Source: Pseudomonas sp. F(2018)
GTDB taxonomy: Bacteria; Pseudomonadota; Gammaproteobacteria; Pseudomonadales; Pseudomonadaceae
Direction of reading: 5' to 3'
DNA length: 64,000 nucleotides
Assembly: GCF_005508865.1 (NCBI RefSeq)
Contig: NZ_SCOM01000003.1
Location: 62,001-126,000, forward strand
Part shown: piece after piece, positions 8,072 through 17,524 of the stretch
How positions within the stretch are numbered: the first letter of the stretch is position 1
How the letters are laid out: the number at the start of each line of letters is the position of its first letter
The notes under the pieces: model-generated
Database searches by the model: none
What the model was told of the DNA's origin: nothing
The model's input: the letters and a program-made list of their open reading frames with translations, nothing else
Program-made: the position numbers and the translations under genes

Positions 8072-8842
8072 ATGAACGACCCGCGCAAAGCCCCAGAGCA
8101 GGAACAGACCACCCACTTCGGTTTCCAGGATGTGCCGGAAAGCCAGAAGGCGGAGAAGGTGGCGGAAGTCTTCCACTCGGTGGCGGCCAAGTACGACCTG
8201 ATGAACGACGTGCTCTCCGGCGGCCTGCACCGCCTGTGGAAGCGCTTCACCATCGAGCTGTCCGGCGTGCGCCCGGGCAACCGGGTGCTGGATATCGCCG
8301 GCGGCACCGGCGACCTCACCCGCAAGTTCGCAAGCCTGGTCGGCCCGACCGGCGAAGTGGTGCTGGCCGACATCAACGACTCGATGCTCAAGGTCGGTCG
8401 GGATCGCCTGCTGGACAAGGGCGTGGCCGGCAACGTGGTATTCGTCCAGGCCGATGCCGAGAAGCTGCCGTTCCCGGACAACCATTTCGACGTGGTCACC
8501 ATCGCCTTCGGCCTGCGCAATGTCACCCACAAGGAAGACGCCCTGCGCTCCATGCTGCGTGTGCTCAAGCCCGGTGGCCGCCTGCTGGTGCTGGAGTTCT
8601 CCAAACCCGGCAACCCGCTGCTGGCCAAGGTCTACGACACCTACTCGTTCAGCTTCATGCCGCTGGCCGGCAAGCTGATCACCAACGACTCCGACAGCTA
8701 CCGCTACCTGGCCGAATCGATCCGCATGCACCCGGATCAGGAAACCCTCAAGGCCATGATGGTCGAGGCCGGCTTCGAGCGCGTCACCTACCACAACATG
8801 ACCGGCGGCATCGTCGCTCTGCACCGCGGTATCAAACCCTGA
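8072..8842 (+). CDS. ubiE: ubiquinone/menaquinone biosynthesis C-methyltransferase UbiE
   Basis: A 256-residue class I SAM methyltransferase that adds the C-methyl group to the benzoquinol ring (2-octaprenyl-6-methoxy-1,4-benzoquinol in ubiquinone synthesis). The SAM motif is [17 protein letters not shown], followed by DINDSML and the family signature [18 protein letters not shown]. The N-terminal [31 protein letters not shown] is typical of UbiE. It is first of a ubiE-ubiJ-ubiB operon: its TGA overlaps the ubiJ ATG (TGATG). Confidence 0.98.
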   Translation: MNDPRKAPEQEQTTHFGFQDVPESQKAEKVAEVFHSVAAKYDLMNDVLSGGLHRLWKRFTIELSGVRPGNRVLDIAGGTGDLTRKFASLVGPTGEVVLADINDSMLKVGRDRLLDKGVAGNVVFVQADAEKLPFPDNHFDVVTIAFGLRNVTHKEDALRSMLRVLKPGGRLLVLEFSKPGNPLLAKVYDTYSFSFMPLAGKLITNDSDSYRYLAESIRMHPDQETLKAMMVEAGFERVTYHNMTGGIVALHRGIKP

Positions 8843-9456
8843 TGCTCACCCAGGCGCTGCTCGCCGGCGTCGAGCTCGGCCTCAACCGCGTGCTGCAGAT
8901 GGACAGCACCGCGCTGCCGCGCCTGGCCCGGCTGGAAGGTACGGTGATCGAAGTCGACTGCCAGAGCCCGGCGCTCAAGCTGTTCATCCTGCCCAGCGAG
9001 GACGGCCTGCAACTGGCCAGCCAGTGGGGCGACGCCGACTGCACCCTCAGCGCCCCGGCCAGCAGCCTGTTGCGCCTGGCCCTGGCCAAGGACAAGACCG
9101 CCATCCTGCACCGCCCCGACGTCACCCTGAGTGGTGACAGCGCCGTGCTGCTGGAACTGGCCGGCATCCTCCAGGACCTGGAGCTGGACTGGGAATACGA
9201 GCTGTCGCGATGGCTCGGCCCGGTCGGCAGCACGCTGCTCGCCGGTCACCTGCGCAGCCGCATCAACTGGGCCGGCGACAGCCTCGACAGCCTGCGCCAG
9301 ACCCTCGCCGACTACCTGGCCGAGGAGTCGCGCAGCCTGGTCGGCGAGCGCGAAGCCCAGGCCCGCTTTACCGAACTGGACGACCTCAAGCTCGCCCTCG
9401 ACCGCCTCGACGCCCGCCTCGAGCGCCTCGCCAGAAGAATGAAACCCGACGCATGA
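8842..9456 (+). CDS. ubiJ: ubiquinone biosynthesis accessory factor UbiJ (SCP2 domain)
   Basis: A 204-residue protein with an SCP2 sterol-carrier-like lipid-binding domain over about residues 10-115 and a C-terminal coiled coil ([22 protein letters not shown]). UbiJ, with UbiK, is part of the soluble Ubi complex that holds hydrophobic quinone intermediates. The ATG overlaps the ubiE stop, and its own stop overlaps the ubiB ATG (ATGA), so the three genes are probably translationally coupled. The order ubiE-ubiJ-ubiB is conserved in gammaproteobacteria. Confidence 0.93.
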   Translation: MLTQALLAGVELGLNRVLQMDSTALPRLARLEGTVIEVDCQSPALKLFILPSEDGLQLASQWGDADCTLSAPASSLLRLALAKDKTAILHRPDVTLSGDSAVLLELAGILQDLELDWEYELSRWLGPVGSTLLAGHLRSRINWAGDSLDSLRQTLADYLAEESRSLVGEREAQARFTELDDLKLALDRLDARLERLARRMKPDA

Positions 9457-11048
9457 AGCTGCTCGCCACCCGCCGCCTGCTGCGCATCCTGCGCGTGGTC
9501 ATCCGCTACCGCCTGGACGACCTGCTGCTCAACCTGCCGCTGCCCACCTGGATGCGCGCCCTGCGCTTCGCCCTGCCCTGGCGCTGGCTACCCCGGCGCA
9601 AGCTCGAGCTGAGCCGCGGCGAGGCCCTGCGCCTGGCGCTGGAAGACCTCGGCCCGATCTTCATCAAGTTCGGCCAGTTGCTCTCCACCCGCCGCGACCT
9701 GCTGCCACCGGACGTGGCCGACGAGCTGGCACGCCTGCAGGATCAGGTACCGCCGTTCGACCCGGAGCACGCCGTGGAACGCATCGAGCAGCAGCTCGGC
9801 GCCACGGTCGGCGAAGTGTTCGCCCGCTTCGACGTGGCCCCGCTGGCCTCGGCCTCCATCGCCCAGGTCCACGCCGCGCAGCTGAAGAGCGGCGAGGAAG
9901 TAGTGGTCAAGGTGATCCGCCCCAACCTGCGGCCGATCATCCGTTCCGATCTGGCCTGGCTGTTCCTCGCCGCACGCATCGCCGAGAAGGCCTCGGCCGA
10001 TGCCCGCCGCCTGCGCCCGGTGGAGGTGGTGTCGGACTACGAGAAGACCATCTACGACGAGCTCGATCTGCTGCGCGAGGCGGCCAACGCCAGCCAGCTG
10101 CGGCGCAATTTCCAGGACTCGCCGCTGCTCTACGTGCCCCAGGTGCACTGGGACTGGTGCCGGCCCAAGGTGCTGGTCATGGAGCGCATCTACGGCGTGC
10201 CGGTGACCGACCTGGCGACCCTGGCCGACCAGCGCACCAACATGAAACTGCTGGCCGAACGCGGTGTAGAGATCTTCTTCACCCAGGTGTTCCGCGACAG
10301 CTTCTTCCATGCCGACATGCACCCCGGCAACATCTTCGTCGCCACCCGCACGCCGTGGAGCCCGCAGTACATCGCCATCGACTGCGGCATCGTCGGTAGC
10401 CTCACCCCCGAGGACCAGGACTACCTGGCGCGCAACCTGATCGCCTTCTTCAAGCGCGATTACCGCAAGGTCGCGCAGCTGCATATCGACTCCGGCTGGG
10501 TACCGGCGGAAACCCGGGTCAACGACTTCGAGGCGGCCATCCGCACCGTGTGCGAGCCGATCTTCGAGAAGCCGCTGAAGGACATCTCCTTCGGCCAGCT
10601 GCTGCTGCGCCTGTTCCAGACCGCACGGCGCTTCAACATGGAAGTGCAGCCGCAGCTGGTGCTGCTGCAGAAGACCCTGCTCAACATCGAGGGCCTCGGC
10701 CGCCAGCTGTACCCGGACCTGGACCTGTGGAGCACCGCCCAGCCGTTCCTCGAACGCTGGATGCGCGAGCGCGTCAGCCCGCGCAACCTGCTGCACAACC
10801 TGCAGAGTCAGGCCGAACAGGTGCCGCACTTCGCCCACATGGCCCGCGACATGCTCGAGCGCATGAGCCAGCCGCACGCCAGCGACCCACCACCGCCGTG
10901 GCGCGAGCAGCGCGACCAGTGGCCGCTGCGTCTGCTCGGCGCCGCCCTGGTGGCCGGCGGCGTCAGCCAGGGCCTGGCGCTGGCGCCGACGGCTTGGGCC
11001 GCCTGGCTCAGCCTGGCGGCCGGGCTGGCGCTGATCCTGCGCCGATAG
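9453..11048 (+). CDS. ubiB: ubiquinone biosynthesis regulatory protein kinase-like UbiB
   Basis: A 531-residue member of the UbiB/ABC1/ADCK atypical kinase family needed for ubiquinone synthesis. Hallmarks are the KxGQ motif ([16 protein letters not shown]), the alanine-rich nucleotide loop ([14 protein letters not shown]), the invariant lysine in [10 protein letters not shown], the catalytic loop HADMHPGN and the metal-binding IDCGIVG. Two hydrophobic segments at the C-terminus ([17 protein letters not shown] and [12 protein letters not shown]) anchor it to the membrane. Family members act as ATPases that help extract lipid precursors rather than as classical protein kinases. Confidence 0.97.
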   Translation: MKLLATRRLLRILRVVIRYRLDDLLLNLPLPTWMRALRFALPWRWLPRRKLELSRGEALRLALEDLGPIFIKFGQLLSTRRDLLPPDVADELARLQDQVPPFDPEHAVERIEQQLGATVGEVFARFDVAPLASASIAQVHAAQLKSGEEVVVKVIRPNLRPIIRSDLAWLFLAARIAEKASADARRLRPVEVVSDYEKTIYDELDLLREAANASQLRRNFQDSPLLYVPQVHWDWCRPKVLVMERIYGVPVTDLATLADQRTNMKLLAERGVEIFFTQVFRDSFFHADMHPGNIFVATRTPWSPQYIAIDCGIVGSLTPEDQDYLARNLIAFFKRDYRKVAQLHIDSGWVPAETRVNDFEAAIRTVCEPIFEKPLKDISFGQLLLRLFQTARRFNMEVQPQLVLLQKTLLNIEGLGRQLYPDLDLWSTAQPFLERWMRERVSPRNLLHNLQSQAEQVPHFAHMARDMLERMSQPHASDPPPPWREQRDQWPLRLLGAALVAGGVSQGLALAPTAWAAWLSLAAGLALILRR

Positions 11049-11155
11049 CCAGTATCGCGCCCGGCTGGCACACTGGCTCTTTCAGGCACCAACAGGGTGC
11101 ACCACCGGCGCGACGCCCGCGCCACCGAAGTGCCCGGCAACGGGTGGATTGAGAA

Positions 11156-11554
11156 ATGACCGACTGGCTCGACGAAATTCGCTGGAACGAGGATGGCCTG
11201 GTCCCGGCCATCGCCCAGGACCACAAGACCGGCCGCGTGCTGATGATGGCCTGGATGAACCGCGAGGCCCTGACCCTCACCGCCGCCGAACAGCGCGCCA
11301 TCTACTGGTCACGTTCGCGTGGCAAGCTGTGGCGCAAGGGCGAAGACTCCGGCCATGTGCAGAAGCTCCACGAGCTGCGGCTGGACTGCGACGCCGACGT
11401 GATCATCCTGCTGGTCGAGCAGATCGGCGGCATCGCCTGTCACACCGGGCGTGAAAGTTGCTTTTACCGGGTCTGGGAAGATGGTGCGTGGCACAGCGTC
11501 GATCCGGTACTGAAAGACCCGCATGCCATCTACCAGGGACACAAGCATGAGTGA
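11156..11554 (+). CDS. hisI: phosphoribosyl-AMP cyclohydrolase
   Basis: A 132-residue enzyme that opens the purine ring of phosphoribosyl-AMP, the third step of histidine synthesis. Diagnostic segments are [31 protein letters not shown], and the metal ligands in [29 protein letters not shown] (Asp and Cys residues). It is the free-standing form rather than the HisI-HisE fusion of enterobacteria. It overlaps hisE by 8 bases, so the two consecutive steps are coupled. Confidence 0.97.
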   Translation: MTDWLDEIRWNEDGLVPAIAQDHKTGRVLMMAWMNREALTLTAAEQRAIYWSRSRGKLWRKGEDSGHVQKLHELRLDCDADVIILLVEQIGGIACHTGRESCFYRVWEDGAWHSVDPVLKDPHAIYQGHKHE

Positions 11555-11885
11555 CACCCTCACCCGCCTGGCCGAGGTGCTGGAGGCGCGCAAAGGCGCG
11601 GCGCCGGACAGCTCCTACGTGGCCAGCCTGTATCACAAGGGCCTGAACAAGATTCTGGAGAAGGTCGGCGAAGAGTCGGTCGAGACCATTCTTGCGGCCA
11701 AGGACGCGGCCATCAACGGCGATTGCAGCGACCTGATCTACGAAACCGCGGACCTCTGGTTCCACAGCCTGGTCATGCTCGCCGCCCTCGGCCAGCATCC
11801 GCAGGCCGTGCTGGACGAGCTGGATCGGCGTTTCGGACTTTCCGGGCACGACGAGAAAGCGGCGCGCCCCACTACTTCCGACTGA
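11547..11885 (+). CDS. hisE: phosphoribosyl-ATP pyrophosphatase
   Basis: A 112-residue MazG-like helical pyrophosphohydrolase that converts phosphoribosyl-ATP to phosphoribosyl-AMP, the substrate of HisI. The motif [15 protein letters not shown] followed by [12 protein letters not shown] carries the Glu/Asp metal ligands. It starts inside the end of hisI and is followed 20 bases later by tatA; hisIE-tatABC linkage is usual in Pseudomonas. Confidence 0.96.
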   Translation: MSDTLTRLAEVLEARKGAAPDSSYVASLYHKGLNKILEKVGEESVETILAAKDAAINGDCSDLIYETADLWFHSLVMLAALGQHPQAVLDELDRRFGLSGHDEKAARPTTSD

Positions 11886-11905
11886 TCATTTTCGAGGACT
11901 GATGC

Positions 11906-12151
11906 ATGGGCATTTTCGACTGGAAACACTGGGTAGTCATTCTGATCGTGGTGGTGCTGGTGTTCGGCACCAAGCGCCTGAAGAACCTCGGCTCCGACCT
12001 GGGCGAGACCATCAAGGGCTTCCGCAAGGCGATGAACACCGAGGAAGACAAGCCCACCGAGCCGGCCCCCGCGGCGAGCGAGCAGCTGCACAAGCCGCAG
12101 ACCATCGACGCCCAGGCGCAGAAGGTCGAAGAGCCGGCGCGTAAGGACTGA
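11906..12151 (+). CDS. tatA: Sec-independent protein translocase subunit TatA
   Basis: An 81-residue protein with one N-terminal membrane helix ([17 protein letters not shown]), the FGTKRL hinge, an amphipathic helix ([16 protein letters not shown]) and a charged cytoplasmic tail. TatA oligomers form the transient passage through which folded proteins cross the inner membrane. First of tatABC. The ATG at 11906 is preceded by GAGGA at 9 bases. Confidence 0.97.
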   Translation: MGIFDWKHWVVILIVVVLVFGTKRLKNLGSDLGETIKGFRKAMNTEEDKPTEPAPAASEQLHKPQTIDAQAQKVEEPARKD

Positions 12152-12154
12152 CGC

Positions 12155-12529
12155 GTGTTCGATATCGGCTTCTCCGAGCTGCTGCTGGTCGGGCTGGTGG
12201 CGCTGATCGTCTTCGGCCCCGAGCGCCTGCCCGGCGCCGCACGCACCGCCGGTCTGTGGATCGGCAGGCTGAAGCGCAGCTTCGGTGCGATCAAGGCGGA
12301 AGTGGAACGCGAGATGGGTGCCGACGAAATTCGTCGGCAGCTGCACAACGAGCAGATCCTGCAGATGGAGCGCGAGCTCAAGCAGTCTATCCAGCCACCG
12401 GCGCCGCCCGTCGTCGCCGCGCAAGAGCCGCAGCCCGAGCCTGAGGCGCCCGTCACCCCGACGACCAGCGCACCCGCCACTCCCCCGGCCCCTTCCCCAG
12501 CCAATCCGGAGCCGCCGCGCCAGCCATGA
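12155..12529 (+). CDS. tatB: Sec-independent protein translocase subunit TatB
   Basis: A 124-residue protein starting at GTG 12155, three bases after the tatA stop. The N-terminal helix [26 protein letters not shown] is the TatB signature (ELL..., GPERLP). A long amphipathic helix and a proline-rich tail follow. TatB with TatC forms the twin-arginine signal receptor. Its stop overlaps the tatC ATG by four bases. Confidence 0.96.
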   Translation: MFDIGFSELLLVGLVALIVFGPERLPGAARTAGLWIGRLKRSFGAIKAEVEREMGADEIRRQLHNEQILQMERELKQSIQPPAPPVVAAQEPQPEPEAPVTPTTSAPATPPAPSPANPEPPRQP

Positions 12530-13299
12530 CCGAACAGAACAGCGAGATGCCCCTGGTCGCGCACCTCACCGAGCTGCGCTCACGCCTGCTGCGCTGCGTG
12601 ATCGTCATCTTCATCGTGTTCGCCGGGCTGTTCTACTTCGCCCAGGACATCTACACCATCGTCTCGGCGCCGCTGCGCGCTTACCTGCCGGAAGGCGCGA
12701 CGATGATCGCCACCGGCGTCGCCTCGCCCTTCCTCACGCCGTTCAAGCTGACCGCGTGGTGCGCGCTGTTCCTCGCCATCCCGATCATCCTGCACCAGGT
12801 GTGGGGCTTCATCGCGCCGGGGCTGTACAAGCACGAGAAGCGCATCGCCATGCCGCTGCTGGTCTCCAGCATCTTCCTGTTCTACGGCGGCATGGCCTTC
12901 GCCTACTTCCTGGTGTTCCCGCTGATGTTCCACTTCTTCGCCAGCGTGACCCCGGAAGGAGTGGCGATGATGACCGACATCAACGAATACCTGGACTTCG
13001 TCCTGACCCTGTTCTTCGCCTTCGGCGTGGCCTTCGAGATCCCGGTGGCGACCTTCCTGGTGCTGTGGGTCGGCATCATCGACATCGAGACGCTGAAGAA
13101 GAGCCGACCCTACGTGATCGTCGGCTGCTTCGTGGTCGGCATGATCCTCACTCCGCCGGACATCTTCTCGCAGACCCTGCTGGCCGTGCCCATGTGGCTG
13201 CTGTTCGAGGTCGGCCTGTTCTTCGGCGGCCTGGTGCGCAAGCGCAGCGACCACGACGAAGTCGAGTCCGACGACCAGCCGCCCGCACCACTGCAATGA
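12526..13299 (+). CDS. tatC: Sec-independent protein translocase subunit TatC
   Basis: A 257-residue six-helix inner-membrane protein that recognises twin-arginine signal peptides. It begins [23 protein letters not shown], the conserved LxELRxR N-terminus. It contains the first-loop region [19 protein letters not shown] and the conserved YKHEKR segment. The last four bases overlap the rsmE ATG. Confidence 0.97.
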   Translation: MTEQNSEMPLVAHLTELRSRLLRCVIVIFIVFAGLFYFAQDIYTIVSAPLRAYLPEGATMIATGVASPFLTPFKLTAWCALFLAIPIILHQVWGFIAPGLYKHEKRIAMPLLVSSIFLFYGGMAFAYFLVFPLMFHFFASVTPEGVAMMTDINEYLDFVLTLFFAFGVAFEIPVATFLVLWVGIIDIETLKKSRPYVIVGCFVVGMILTPPDIFSQTLLAVPMWLLFEVGLFFGGLVRKRSDHDEVESDDQPPAPLQ

Positions 13300-14003
13300 A
13301 CCTGCTGCTACTGGAAGACGCCGACTTCGTCGCGGCCGATCGCGCCGTGCTCGAAGGCCGGCGCCTCAAGCACCTGCACGAGGTACACCGCGCCGAGGCC
13401 GGCGACCAGCTGCGTGTCGGCCGCCTCGGTGGTGCCATGGGCCGCGGCACCCTGCTGGCCCTGGACGAGCAACACGCCGAGCTGCAGGTGGAGCTGGACC
13501 AGCCGCCGCCGGCCAAGCTGCCGCTGACCCTGCTGCTGGCCCTGCCCCGGCCGAAGATGCTAAAGCGCGTGCTGCAGACGGTGGCCGCCATGGGCGTGCC
13601 GCGCCTGGTGCTGCTCAACAGCTACCGGGTGGAGAAGAGCTTCTGGCAGACCCCCTTCCTCGAACCCGAGGCCATCCGCGAGCAACTGATCCTCGGCCTG
13701 GAGCAGGCCCGCGACACCGTGCTGCCCGAGGTGATCATCGAGAAGCGCTTCAAGCCCTTCGTCGAAGACCGCCTGCCGCAGATCGCCGCCGGCACCCTGG
13801 GCCTGGTCGGCCACCCCGGTGATTTCCCGGCCTGCCCACGCGCGGTCAGCGAAGCGGTGACCCTGGCCATCGGTCCGGAAGGCGGCTGGATCCCCTACGA
13901 GGTGGACAAGTTGCAAGAGGCCGGCCTGCAGCCGGTGCAGCTGGGCGAGCGCATTTTGCGGGTGGAAACGGCGGTGACAGCGCTGCTGGCAAGGTTGTTC
14001 TGA
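13296..14003 (+). CDS. rsmE: 16S rRNA (uracil-1498-N3)-methyltransferase
   Basis: A 235-residue SPOUT-family methyltransferase that methylates U1498 of 16S rRNA. The N-terminal PUA-like domain (about 1-75) contains [17 protein letters not shown]. The knotted C-terminal domain has the signature [14 protein letters not shown] and ends [19 protein letters not shown]. It overlaps tatC by four bases; tatC-rsmE linkage is common in Pseudomonas. Confidence 0.96.
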   Translation: MNLLLLEDADFVAADRAVLEGRRLKHLHEVHRAEAGDQLRVGRLGGAMGRGTLLALDEQHAELQVELDQPPPAKLPLTLLLALPRPKMLKRVLQTVAAMGVPRLVLLNSYRVEKSFWQTPFLEPEAIREQLILGLEQARDTVLPEVIIEKRFKPFVEDRLPQIAAGTLGLVGHPGDFPACPRAVSEAVTLAIGPEGGWIPYEVDKLQEAGLQPVQLGERILRVETAVTALLARLF

Positions 14004-14052
14004 AACCACCAACGGCATAGGCTGAAGCTCCCTGCGTAAAGGAGCGACCGCC

Positions 14053-14556
14053 ATGCGCCCCCTGACGATCGACCTGGATGCCCTGGCCGCGGCTCTCGCC
14101 GACCAGGATGCCGACCACCGCCTCGACCTGCTCAGCGGCAGGCTGCTGGACATCCCGCCACCCGGCGAAGACCCCGATATCGAACGCCTGCTGGAAGAGG
14201 AGCCGGAGCGCTTCCTGGCCTTGGATAGCCTCTCCCCCGGCGAGCGCCTGGCACTGATGCAGGACTTCCTGCCGGAAGTCTCCCAGCCGGACGCCTACAC
14301 CGCCCTGGAAGCCGCCCTGGCCAGCCGCAAGCCGCAGCGCAGCTTCCACAACGCGCTCAACCAGTTCCCCGACGCACACAAGGACTGGCGGCTCTACGAG
14401 GCCGAGCGCCTGCACGAGCTGGCGCTGGACTGGCTGGCAGAGAATGAGCTGGAGCCCAGAAGCGCGGACGCGGGGGAAATCGGCCGGTTCGGCCGTGGAT
14501 CGCCTGCCGCTGGCGAGCTCAGACCTCCAGCAGGAAGGTCACCGGCCCGTCGTTGA
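14053..14556 (+). CDS. UPF0158 family protein with atypical C-terminal tail
   Basis: A 167-residue cytoplasmic protein. The first 130 residues fit UPF0158: [15 protein letters not shown], a loop with [13 protein letters not shown], then [32 protein letters not shown]. Family members normally stop soon after this last helix. Here the frame continues about 30 Pro/Arg/Gly-rich residues and overlaps the 3' end of the oppositely oriented dtd by 38 bases. That suggests loss of the original stop codon. Function of the family is unknown. Confidence 0.75.
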   Translation: MRPLTIDLDALAAALADQDADHRLDLLSGRLLDIPPPGEDPDIERLLEEEPERFLALDSLSPGERLALMQDFLPEVSQPDAYTALEAALASRKPQRSFHNALNQFPDAHKDWRLYEAERLHELALDWLAENELEPRSADAGEIGRFGRGSPAAGELRPPAGRSPARR

Positions 14557-14956
14557 CCAGATGCACCTGCATGTCGGCGCCGAATCTACCGGTGGCCACC
14601 TGTGGGTGCTGCTCGCGGGCCAGCGCCACCAACTGTTCGAACATGGCCAGGCCCTGGGCCGGCGGCGCGGCGGTGGAAAAGCTCGGACGCAGGCCGCTCC
14701 TGGTGTCGGCGGCCAGGGTGAACTGCGAGACCAGCAGCAGGCCGCCATTCACGTCCCTCAGCGACAGGTTCATTTTGCCCTCGGCATCGCTGAACACCCG
14801 GTAGGCCAGCATGCGCTGCAGGCCCTTGGCGATGCTGGCGGGATTGTCCTGCGGCTCGATGCCGACCAGCGCCAGGAGGCCCTGGTCGATGGCGCCGACT
14901 ATCTCTCCATCGACTTCGACGCGGGCGCCACGCACCCGCTGGATCAATAGCTTCAC
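14519..14956 (-). CDS. dtd: D-aminoacyl-tRNA deacylase
   Basis: A 145-residue enzyme that hydrolyses D-amino acids from mischarged tRNA. The family signatures are both present: [12 protein letters not shown] (the SQFTL motif) and the C-terminal [11 protein letters not shown] (the NxxPVTF motif). It lies downstream of pip, overlapping its end by four bases, so they form a pip-dtd operon as in P. aeruginosa. Its 3' end overlaps the UPF0158 gene on the other strand. Confidence 0.97.
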   Translation of the reverse strand: MKLLIQRVRGARVEVDGEIVGAIDQGLLALVGIEPQDNPASIAKGLQRMLAYRVFSDAEGKMNLSLRDVNGGLLLVSQFTLAADTRSGLRPSFSTAAPPAQGLAMFEQLVALAREQHPQVATGRFGADMQVHLVNDGPVTFLLEV

Positions 14957-15924
14957 GCGTCTTCCAGCGGCAGGTCGAGCAGGCGCCGGGCCATCTGGTC
15001 GGCGGCGCGCACCAGCGCATCGGTGATGCCCGGTTCGGCGGCGGCGTGACCGGCATCGCGGATGATCTGCAGCTCGCTGTTCGGCCAGGCCTGGTGCAAC
15101 GCCCAGGCGTTGTCCAGAGGGCAGATCACGTCATAGCGGCCATGCACGATCACGCCTGGCAGGTGGGCGATCTTCGGCATGTCGCGCAGTAGCTGGTCCT
15201 CCTCGAGGAAGGCCTTGTTGACGAAGTAGTGGCACTCGATGCGGGCGATCGACAGGGCGCGATGCGGCTCGGTGAAGCGATCGACCACCTGCGGGTTGGG
15301 ACGCAGGGTGGCGGTGCGGCCTTCCCAGCACGACCAGGCTTTGGCCGCATGCATCTGGGCGATCTGGTCCGGGCCGGTGAGGCGCTTGTAGAAGGCCTGC
15401 ATCAGGTCGCCGCGCTCCTCGGCCGGGATCGGCGCCAGGTAGTCTTCCCAGTAGTCGGGGAACAGGCGGCTGGCGCCCTCCTGGTAGAACCAGTCGAACT
15501 CCTGCGGGCGGCAAAGGAAGATGCCGCGCAGTATCAGCGCATGTACGCGATCGGGATGGGTCTGGGCATAGGCCAGCGATAGGGTCGAACCCCAGGAACC
15601 GCCGAACAGCACCCACTTGTCGATGCCCAGGTGCTCGCGAATGCGCTCCATATCCGCCACCAGGCTCCAGGTGTCGTTGCCCTCGAGGCTGGCGTGGGGC
15701 GTGGAGCGACCGCAGCCGCGCTGATCGAAGGTGACGATGCGGTACAGGTTGGGATCGAAGTAGCGGCGGCTGGCGGCGTCACAGCCGGCGCCCGGGCCGC
15801 CGTGGACGAACACCACCGGCAGGCCGTCCGGAGAGCCGCTCTCGTCCACGTAGAGAACGTGCGGTTCCTCCACCGCCAGCTCATGGCGGGCGTAGGGTTT
15901 GATCTCCGGATACAAAGTCTGCAT
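14953..15924 (-). CDS. pip: proline iminopeptidase
   Basis: A 323-residue alpha/beta-hydrolase (peptidase family S33) that removes N-terminal proline. The oxyanion motif is [11 protein letters not shown], the nucleophile serine is in [15 protein letters not shown] and the catalytic histidine is in [10 protein letters not shown] near the C-terminus. The start at [16 protein letters not shown] (15924) matches the family N-terminus; upstream in-frame codons are not family-like. First gene of the leftward pip-dtd operon. Confidence 0.96.
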   Translation of the reverse strand: MQTLYPEIKPYARHELAVEEPHVLYVDESGSPDGLPVVFVHGGPGAGCDAASRRYFDPNLYRIVTFDQRGCGRSTPHASLEGNDTWSLVADMERIREHLGIDKWVLFGGSWGSTLSLAYAQTHPDRVHALILRGIFLCRPQEFDWFYQEGASRLFPDYWEDYLAPIPAEERGDLMQAFYKRLTGPDQIAQMHAAKAWSCWEGRTATLRPNPQVVDRFTEPHRALSIARIECHYFVNKAFLEEDQLLRDMPKIAHLPGVIVHGRYDVICPLDNAWALHQAWPNSELQIIRDAGHAAAEPGITDALVRAADQMARRLLDLPLEDA

Positions 15925-16015
15925 GGCGCACTCCCGAGTCTGTGCGTAAGGTCCTTGGACCGTCTGCCGACGGTCAGCCGTGCCGGGCATCATAACCATG
16001 AATCGGGAGTTGAAC

Positions 16016-16447
16016 ATGCCTACCCAGCGATTTGCTCTGGCTTTTCTACTGATCTGCACGCTGCTCGCCGGCTGCACGCCAAGCGATCCTCAGGCCGCGC
16101 TGGAGGCTGCCGTCCAGCAGTTGCAGGACAATATCGAGGCCAAGCGCAACGATGAGGTGCTGGACCAGTTGCACCCGCAGTTCAGCGCCCAGCAGCAATA
16201 CGACCGCGAGTGGGCGCGGCGCACCATGGCCCTGCTGTTCCTGCGCCACAAGCAGGTGCGGGTGATCGCCATCGGCACCAGCAGCGAAGTCGACCCGACC
16301 TACAGCGAGAAGGGCCACACCCGCGCCGAGGTGGCCATGACCGGCGCCGAGGGGCTGATCCCGGACAGCGCCCGGCACTACAGCGTCAAGCTGGAATGGT
16401 GGCTGGAGGACGGCGAGTGGAAGCTGGCGCGGCTGAACTGGGAGTAG
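16016..16447 (+). CDS. small predicted lipoprotein
   Basis: A 143-residue protein starting at ATG 16016, with GGGAG six bases upstream. The N-terminus MPTQRFALAFLLICTLLAGCTPS is a lipoprotein signal with lipobox LLAGC, so the mature protein starts at about Cys18. The rest (AALEAAVQQLQDNIEAKRNDEVLDQLHPQF...) resembles the NTF2-like/DUF4440-type pattern of a helix followed by sheet, ending KLEWWLEDGEWKLARLNWE. No function can be assigned. It is transcribed away from pip and is followed by a repeat. Confidence 0.8.
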   Translation: MPTQRFALAFLLICTLLAGCTPSDPQAALEAAVQQLQDNIEAKRNDEVLDQLHPQFSAQQQYDREWARRTMALLFLRHKQVRVIAIGTSSEVDPTYSEKGHTRAEVAMTGAEGLIPDSARHYSVKLEWWLEDGEWKLARLNWE

Positions 16448-16449
16448 TC

Positions 16450-16474
16450 GTAGGGCGGGTGAAACCCGCGCTAC
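16450..16474. repeat. short inverted repeat of the GTAGGGCGGGT type
   Basis: GTAGGGCGGGT-gaa-ACCCGCGCTAC forms a near-perfect hairpin three bases after the lipoprotein stop. The same motif occurs as a longer pair at 33577-33628. It is a dispersed Pseudomonas intergenic repeat and may also act as a terminator between the two convergent genes here. Confidence 0.65.
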
Positions 16475-16479
16475 GCCAG

Positions 16480-17034
16480 TTAGAACAAGTAGGGAATAAA
16501 CATCCGGCTGCGGCCCATGTAGGCACGGTAGTCCTCGCCGAAGTAGGCCAGGCACTCCGCCTCGTCACGCCGTGCCGCCAGGTACAGCAGCACGCTGGCC
16601 ACTGCGGCCAGGACCAGCGTCACGGGGTGCAGATCCTTCCAGGCAATCCCCCAGGTCAGCAGCAGCAACGAGCAGAACAGCGGGTGGCGGATAAAACGAT
16701 AGATGCCGCCAGTGACCAGCTGCGAGGTGCGCTCGAAGGCGTACAGCTCATCGTCCTGGCGTTGCTCGCTGGGCTTGCCGTCACGGCGCAGCTGGTAGAT
16801 GCCGCAGAACAGCACGCTCAGCGAGGCGAACAGCAGCACCCAGGACACCTTCTGGTGCAGGGCGTAGCGATCCTCGAACCACACCGGCGCGTTGAGCACC
16901 AGCAGGCCGAGCATCGCCTCCCAGGCGAGGAAGCGGTAGAAGCCGTGGGAACGGGTGTTCTTCAGCGCGCGCCAGGAGATGCCCAGCAACACCAGTGAGC
17001 CCAGCGCAAACCCCGCCACCTGCAGCCACGCCAT
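16480..17034 (-). CDS. isoprenylcysteine/phospholipid methyltransferase-like membrane protein
   Basis: A 184-residue membrane protein with four or five predicted helices, for instance VAGFALGSLVLLGISW, FLAWEAMLGLLVLNAPVWF and WVLLFASLSVLFCGIY. The C-terminal part has the ICMT/PEMT-type SAM-binding pattern: GIYRFIRHPLFCSLLLLTWGIAW (the RHP motif) and RRDEAECLAYFGEDYRAYMGRSRMFIP (RDExxL...Y..Y). It is probably a SAM-dependent membrane methyltransferase; the substrate is unknown. Its start faces the start of the biosynthetic operon at 17117, only about 80 bases away, so the two could share control. Confidence 0.75.
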   Translation of the reverse strand: MAWLQVAGFALGSLVLLGISWRALKNTRSHGFYRFLAWEAMLGLLVLNAPVWFEDRYALHQKVSWVLLFASLSVLFCGIYQLRRDGKPSEQRQDDELYAFERTSQLVTGGIYRFIRHPLFCSLLLLTWGIAWKDLHPVTLVLAAVASVLLYLAARRDEAECLAYFGEDYRAYMGRSRMFIPYLF

Positions 17035-17116
17035 CCCTTTCTCCTCCGTCTGCCGCTTCGCCAGCCCCGTTCGGGCCTCTGATACACTGCCGGCCTCTTC
17101 AGTTCCGGCGTACGCA

Positions 17117-17524
17117 ATGGACCGCACCCAACTGCACAGCCTGCTGCCGCACCAGGGCCAAGCCCTGTGGCTGGATGCCCTGCTCGGCCACGACGCCGGC
17201 CGCATCGAGGGGCTGTCCGCCTGGCATCACCTGGACGCCCTGGGCCACGACGCCTCGCCCTGCCTGCTGTTCGAGGCCGCCGCCCAGCTGTGCGCCGCGC
17301 ATGGTGCCCTATATGGCGAGGATAGCGCCATCGACATGGCTCTGGTGGGCAAGCTGTCCCAGTTGCAGCTGCACTTCGAGCCGCAACACCGCGAGGGCGC
17401 GCTGCATGTCGCCGCCACCCAGGAGGCACTGAGCCCGGCCGGCGCCCTCTACACCTTCAGCATCCATGCCGAGCAGCGCCTGCTGCTGGACGGCAAGCTC
17501 CTGCTGGTACTGGTCCGTGCTTGA
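17117..17524 (+). CDS. 3-hydroxyacyl-ACP dehydratase-like hot-dog protein (ApeP/FabZ-like)
   Basis: A 135-residue hot-dog protein similar to the ApeP/FabZ-like dehydratases of aryl polyene clusters. It opens HSLLPHQGQALWLDALLGHD, the family start. His44 and Glu53 in GHDASPCLLFEAAAQ align with the catalytic GHFP...E region of FabZ. It would remove water from a carrier-bound 3-hydroxyacyl chain, although the proline/glycine around the histidine is not conserved. First gene of a six-gene rightward operon; the next gene starts inside its last codons. Aryl polyene dehydratases are the nearest families I recognise, but the partner ketoreductase is missing from the window. Confidence 0.75.
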   Translation: MDRTQLHSLLPHQGQALWLDALLGHDAGRIEGLSAWHHLDALGHDASPCLLFEAAAQLCAAHGALYGEDSAIDMALVGKLSQLQLHFEPQHREGALHVAATQEALSPAGALYTFSIHAEQRLLLDGKLLLVLVRA

